The notes beneath the pieces were generated by a model that saw only the letters and a list, made by a program, of their open reading frames with translations, was not told the DNA's origin and did no database searches. Below are positions 5,221-7,199 of a stretch of 7,199 nucleotides of DNA, piece by piece; position 1 is the stretch's first letter, and the number at the start of each line of letters is the position of its first letter. The translations under genes and the position numbers were made by a program. This DNA comes from DATFGK01 sp046712825 (GTDB taxonomy: Bacteria; Actinomycetota; AC-67): positions 1 through 7,199 of the forward strand of contig JBKKCR010000165.1 of assembly GCA_046712825.1 (NCBI GenBank), in the 5' to 3' direction.

Positions 5221-6235
5221 GCTGGAACCACGACGGCGTCGAGCTGACTTCGATCTCGGTTACCCACTTCACCCACCAGTACCCTCGGCGGCCGGGTGCG
5301 ACGACTCGGGCCGGGAAGCCGTGGCCATGCTCCAGCTCCGCTCCGGCGACGGCGGTCGCAAGCAGGAGGTTCCGCGCCTCTTCCACCGGATAGGCGCGGG
5401 AATAACCGCTCACGCTGGTGAAGATCACGCTACGCACGCCGTCGCGGATCCCGGCACGGTCGAGCAGGGACCCGACCCGAACTCCCGCCCAGTCCTGCGC
5501 GGAGTACCAGCCCCCCGTGCAGTCGATCGTCGCGCGGAGCTTGTCGTGGGGCTCGGCGACCAGGTCGGCGTATGAGATCGAAACCTCCCGCTCGACGTCG
5601 CCGGCGATGCGCAGGCGCCAGGCGTCGCGCTCGATCGGCTCGGGATCCTCGAACAGCCACGACACATGCGGGAACGCCTGGCCGGGTGCGCCGATCAGAT
5701 GGGAGCCGGTGAACCGGCGCTTCCCGCCGACGAGCCCGGCAACCCGGGAGATCCCGTCGGTGCCGAGCCGGAGCGCAGCGCCGGCGCCGACGAGCGCGGA
5801 AGCCCGGAGCAAGACGCGCCGTGAAAGGTCGCGCTTCGCCGGCGGCACCCAGCGTCCGATCAGATGAGCGATGAACAGAGGGATGATGATCAGTGCGCCG
5901 CCGACGTGGAGCTCGAGCATCGACCACGGCCCGAGGCTTCCGCCTTTCCCCATCGCGGACCAGACCCCGGTGGTGATGATCGCGAGCAGGATCGCCATCG
6001 TGATGATCGACAGGACCGCCGTGACGCTCGGCCAGCGCTTGCGCAGGCCACGCAGGACCACTTTTCCCTTCCACCAGAGCAGCGCCAGGAGGGAGAGGCC
6101 GATCGCGCCGTGGCTCCAGAACAGCCACCAGTAAGAGTCCGTCCCGACCAGATAGGTGGCGAAGCCGGTCAACGTCGAAACGATCGCGATGGCGAAAACG
6201 CCGAGGTTCGTGCGTCGCGAGTCGATGCCCGCCAT
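5201..6235 (-). CDS. Membrane-bound sulfite-oxidase-fold molybdopterin oxidoreductase, dual Sec/Tat type
   Basis: 344 residues. Four hydrophobic helices (~10-30, 36-56, 71-92, 108-128) carry His42, His110 and His124, suggesting a b-type heme pair as in cytochrome b561-like modules. A cytoplasmic loop with SRRVLLR then leads into a fifth weakly hydrophobic helix (~141-158), the layout of a twin-arginine signal. The outer domain (~178-335) has the SUOX Mo-pterin fold pattern: DCTGGWYS with Cys239 as likely Mo ligand, SVSGYSRAYPVEEA, HGFPARVVAPGRRGYWWVKW. Positive residues alternate so that the cofactor domain lies outside. Actinobacterial Rieske proteins and heme-molybdoproteins are known to be inserted by Sec and then Tat in this way. 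The substrate is unknown. The open frame extends to 6538, but MAGIDSRRTN at 6235 is chosen because a -10 lies 6 nt before it and the extension is antisense to the divergent gene. Confidence 0.88.
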   Translation of the reverse strand: MAGIDSRRTNLGVFAIAIVSTLTGFATYLVGTDSYWWLFWSHGAIGLSLLALLWWKGKVVLRGLRKRWPSVTAVLSIITMAILLAIITTGVWSAMGKGGSLGPWSMLELHVGGALIIIPLFIAHLIGRWVPPAKRDLSRRVLLRASALVGAGAALRLGTDGISRVAGLVGGKRRFTGSHLIGAPGQAFPHVSWLFEDPEPIERDAWRLRIAGDVEREVSISYADLVAEPHDKLRATIDCTGGWYSAQDWAGVRVGSLLDRAGIRDGVRSVIFTSVSGYSRAYPVEEARNLLLATAVAGAELEHGHGFPARVVAPGRRGYWWVKWVTEIEVSSTPSWFQPPVPLQ

Positions 6236-6256
6236 ACCGCGAATATACTCGCGACC
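6236..6256. promoter_or_regulatory. Divergent leaderless promoters with overlapping -10 elements in a palindrome
   Basis: The 21 bp between two divergent start codons hold two -10 elements. TATATT on the minus strand (6247-6242) is 6 nt from the ATG at 6235. TATACT on the plus strand (6244-6249) is 7 nt from the GTG at 6257. The two share bases 6244-6247. Both lie in CGCGAATATACTCGCG (6238-6253), in which seven of eight base pairs are symmetric. I see no convincing -35 for either direction. Transcripts would start at the start codons. The CGCGA-N6-TCGCG arms could also be an operator. Confidence 0.65.
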
Positions 6257-7199
6257 GTGGCTCGCACGGATCGCAAAGCACGGAAAACCCGCCGCCGTAC
6301 CCATTGGGTCGGCCCGGTCCCGTACGGGATCGGGAAGGTCAAGCCCAACCACTATCTGGAGATGATCCGCGTCGGCTGGCAGAACAAGCGTCATCCCATC
6401 TACGCGATGCGCATCCTGCGCCGGGGTGTGTGCGATGGATGTGCGCTCGGGACGACCGGGCTGCGCGATTTCACGATGAAGGGCATCCACCTGTGCACGG
6501 TGCGGCTGCACCTCCTCAAGCTGAACACGATGGATCACGTGGATCCGGCGGTCTTCGAAGACGTTCGGACGCTCGAGTCGAAGACGAGCAAGGAGCTTCG
6601 CGACCTCGGCCGGCTCGGGTATCCGATGCTGCGCCGTCGCGGCGAGCGCGGGTTCAAGCGGATCTCGTGGGACGAGGCGTACAAGCTACTCGGCGAGAGG
6701 CTGCGAGCACTCGATCCGCAGCGGATCGGCTTCTACCTGACGAGCCGCGGCATCACGAACGAGACGTACTACGTCGCCGGCAAGGTCGCACGGTTCCTCG
6801 GAACGAACAACGTCGACAACTCGGCACGGATCTGCCACGCGCCGTCGACGGCTGCGATGAAGCGTGCGATCGGCGTCTCTGCCTCGACGGTCTCATACAA
6901 GGACTGGATCGGCGCCGACCTGATCTGCTTCATCGGCTCGGATGTGGCGAACAACCAGCCGGTGACGATGAAGTATCTCTACTACGCGAAGCGCGAGGGA
7001 ACCCGCGTCGCCGTGGTGAACCCCTACCGCGAGCCGGGCATGGAGCGATACTGGGTCCCGTCGGTCGCCGAAAGCGCGCTGTTCGGGACCAAGATCACCG
7101 ACGACTTCTTCACCGTGCACACGGGCGGCGACCTCGCGTTCCTCAACGGGGTGCTGAAGCACCTGATCGAGAACGGCTGGCTCGACAAGGACTTCATCG
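6257..7199 (+). CDS. FdhF/YdeP-family molybdopterin oxidoreductase, formate dehydrogenase-like (3' end missing)
   Basis: The frame is open from the GTG at 6257 to the window edge, 314 codons. The N-terminal ~56 residues are basic, with no Tat signal, so the enzyme is probably cytoplasmic. RGVCDGCALGTTGLRDF (Cys59, Cys62) and HLCTVRL (Cys80) form a three-Cys iron-sulfur motif of the FdhF/YdeP branch, unlike the usual four Cys. The Mo-pterin fold follows: FKRISWDEA, FYLTSRGITNETYYVAGKVA, LGTNNVDNSARICHAPST, DLICFIGSDVANNQPVTMKY and RVAVVNPYREPG. Cys193 in RICHAPS aligns with the Mo-binding selenocysteine/Cys of E. coli FDH-H (RVUHGPS). Members act on formate in some bacteria; E. coli YdeP is linked to acid resistance. 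The substrate here is open. The GTG start is supported by TATACT 7 nt upstream and by family-like residues from THWVGPVPYGIG onward. It shares its promoter with the divergent SUOX-type gene. Confidence 0.88.
   Translation, partial: MARTDRKARKTRRRTHWVGPVPYGIGKVKPNHYLEMIRVGWQNKRHPIYAMRILRRGVCDGCALGTTGLRDFTMKGIHLCTVRLHLLKLNTMDHVDPAVFEDVRTLESKTSKELRDLGRLGYPMLRRRGERGFKRISWDEAYKLLGERLRALDPQRIGFYLTSRGITNETYYVAGKVARFLGTNNVDNSARICHAPSTAAMKRAIGVSASTVSYKDWIGADLICFIGSDVANNQPVTMKYLYYAKREGTRVAVVNPYREPGMERYWVPSVAESALFGTKITDDFFTVHTGGDLAFLNGVLKHLIENGWLDKDFI

Noticed and set aside
6236..6538. N-terminal extension of the SUOX-type gene by about 100 residues
   Set aside because: It lies antisense to the clearly coding FdhF-type gene, and a -10 element sits 6 nt before the start at 6235.
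1..7199. CRISPR array, transposon ends, tRNA or rRNA
   Set aside because: No regularly spaced repeats, transposase-like frames or tRNA/rRNA-like sequences are visible on either strand.

Overview
The window is high-GC, gene-dense DNA that looks like a chromosomal segment of an actinobacterium (Actinomycetota), probably an uncultured lineage. The clues are a radical SAM protein of the mycobacterial Rv2578c type, a GAAC-N4-GTTC LexA box, three promoters whose TAnnnT -10 element sits 6-7 nt before the start codon (leaderless transcripts), and a polytopic molybdoprotein with an internal twin-arginine motif. There is no sign of phage, transposon, CRISPR, tRNA or rRNA. The longest gene-free stretch is 192 bp (3938-4129).

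Left part (1-2752, + strand): a probable operon of four genes. They are the C-terminal end of a protein with a bacterial SH3 domain (cut by the window edge), a four-helix membrane protein, a membrane-anchored protein with two NTF2-like modules, and a thioredoxin-TPR protein of the CnoX/YbbN type. The first three are joined by two ATGA stop/start overlaps. The fourth follows after 9 nt. The first three look like cell-envelope proteins of unknown role; the fourth is a cytoplasmic redox/chaperone-holdase protein.

Middle (2749-3937, - strand): a two-gene unit with a spore-photoproduct-lyase-like radical SAM protein followed 25 nt later by a 51-residue zinc-ribbon protein that is easy to miss. A perfect 12-bp palindrome matching a Gram-positive/actinobacterial SOS box lies between the -35 and -10 of this unit. 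The radical SAM protein ends in QLTLL, which resembles a sliding-clamp-binding peptide. Together these suggest a DNA-damage-induced repair unit. The zinc-ribbon gene and the + strand thioredoxin gene share one CTAG for their two stop codons.

Centre-right (4007-5185, + strand): a well-formed sigma-70-type promoter, a structured leader of about 88 nt and a gene for a membrane protein. Its cytoplasmic half carries a helix-turn-helix resembling sigma-factor region 4, and its outer end is a LysM peptidoglycan-binding domain. I read it as a possible cell-wall-sensing one-component regulator.

Right part (5201-7199): two molybdopterin enzymes transcribed divergently from a 21-bp gap. One (- strand) is a sulfite-oxidase-fold protein with a likely heme-binding four-helix membrane part and a Tat-type fifth helix. 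The other (+ strand, cut by the window edge) is a formate-dehydrogenase-like FdhF/YdeP-family oxidoreductase. Their -10 elements overlap by 4 bp inside a near-perfect 16-bp palindrome, so the pair seems to use one symmetric, leaderless, bidirectional promoter.
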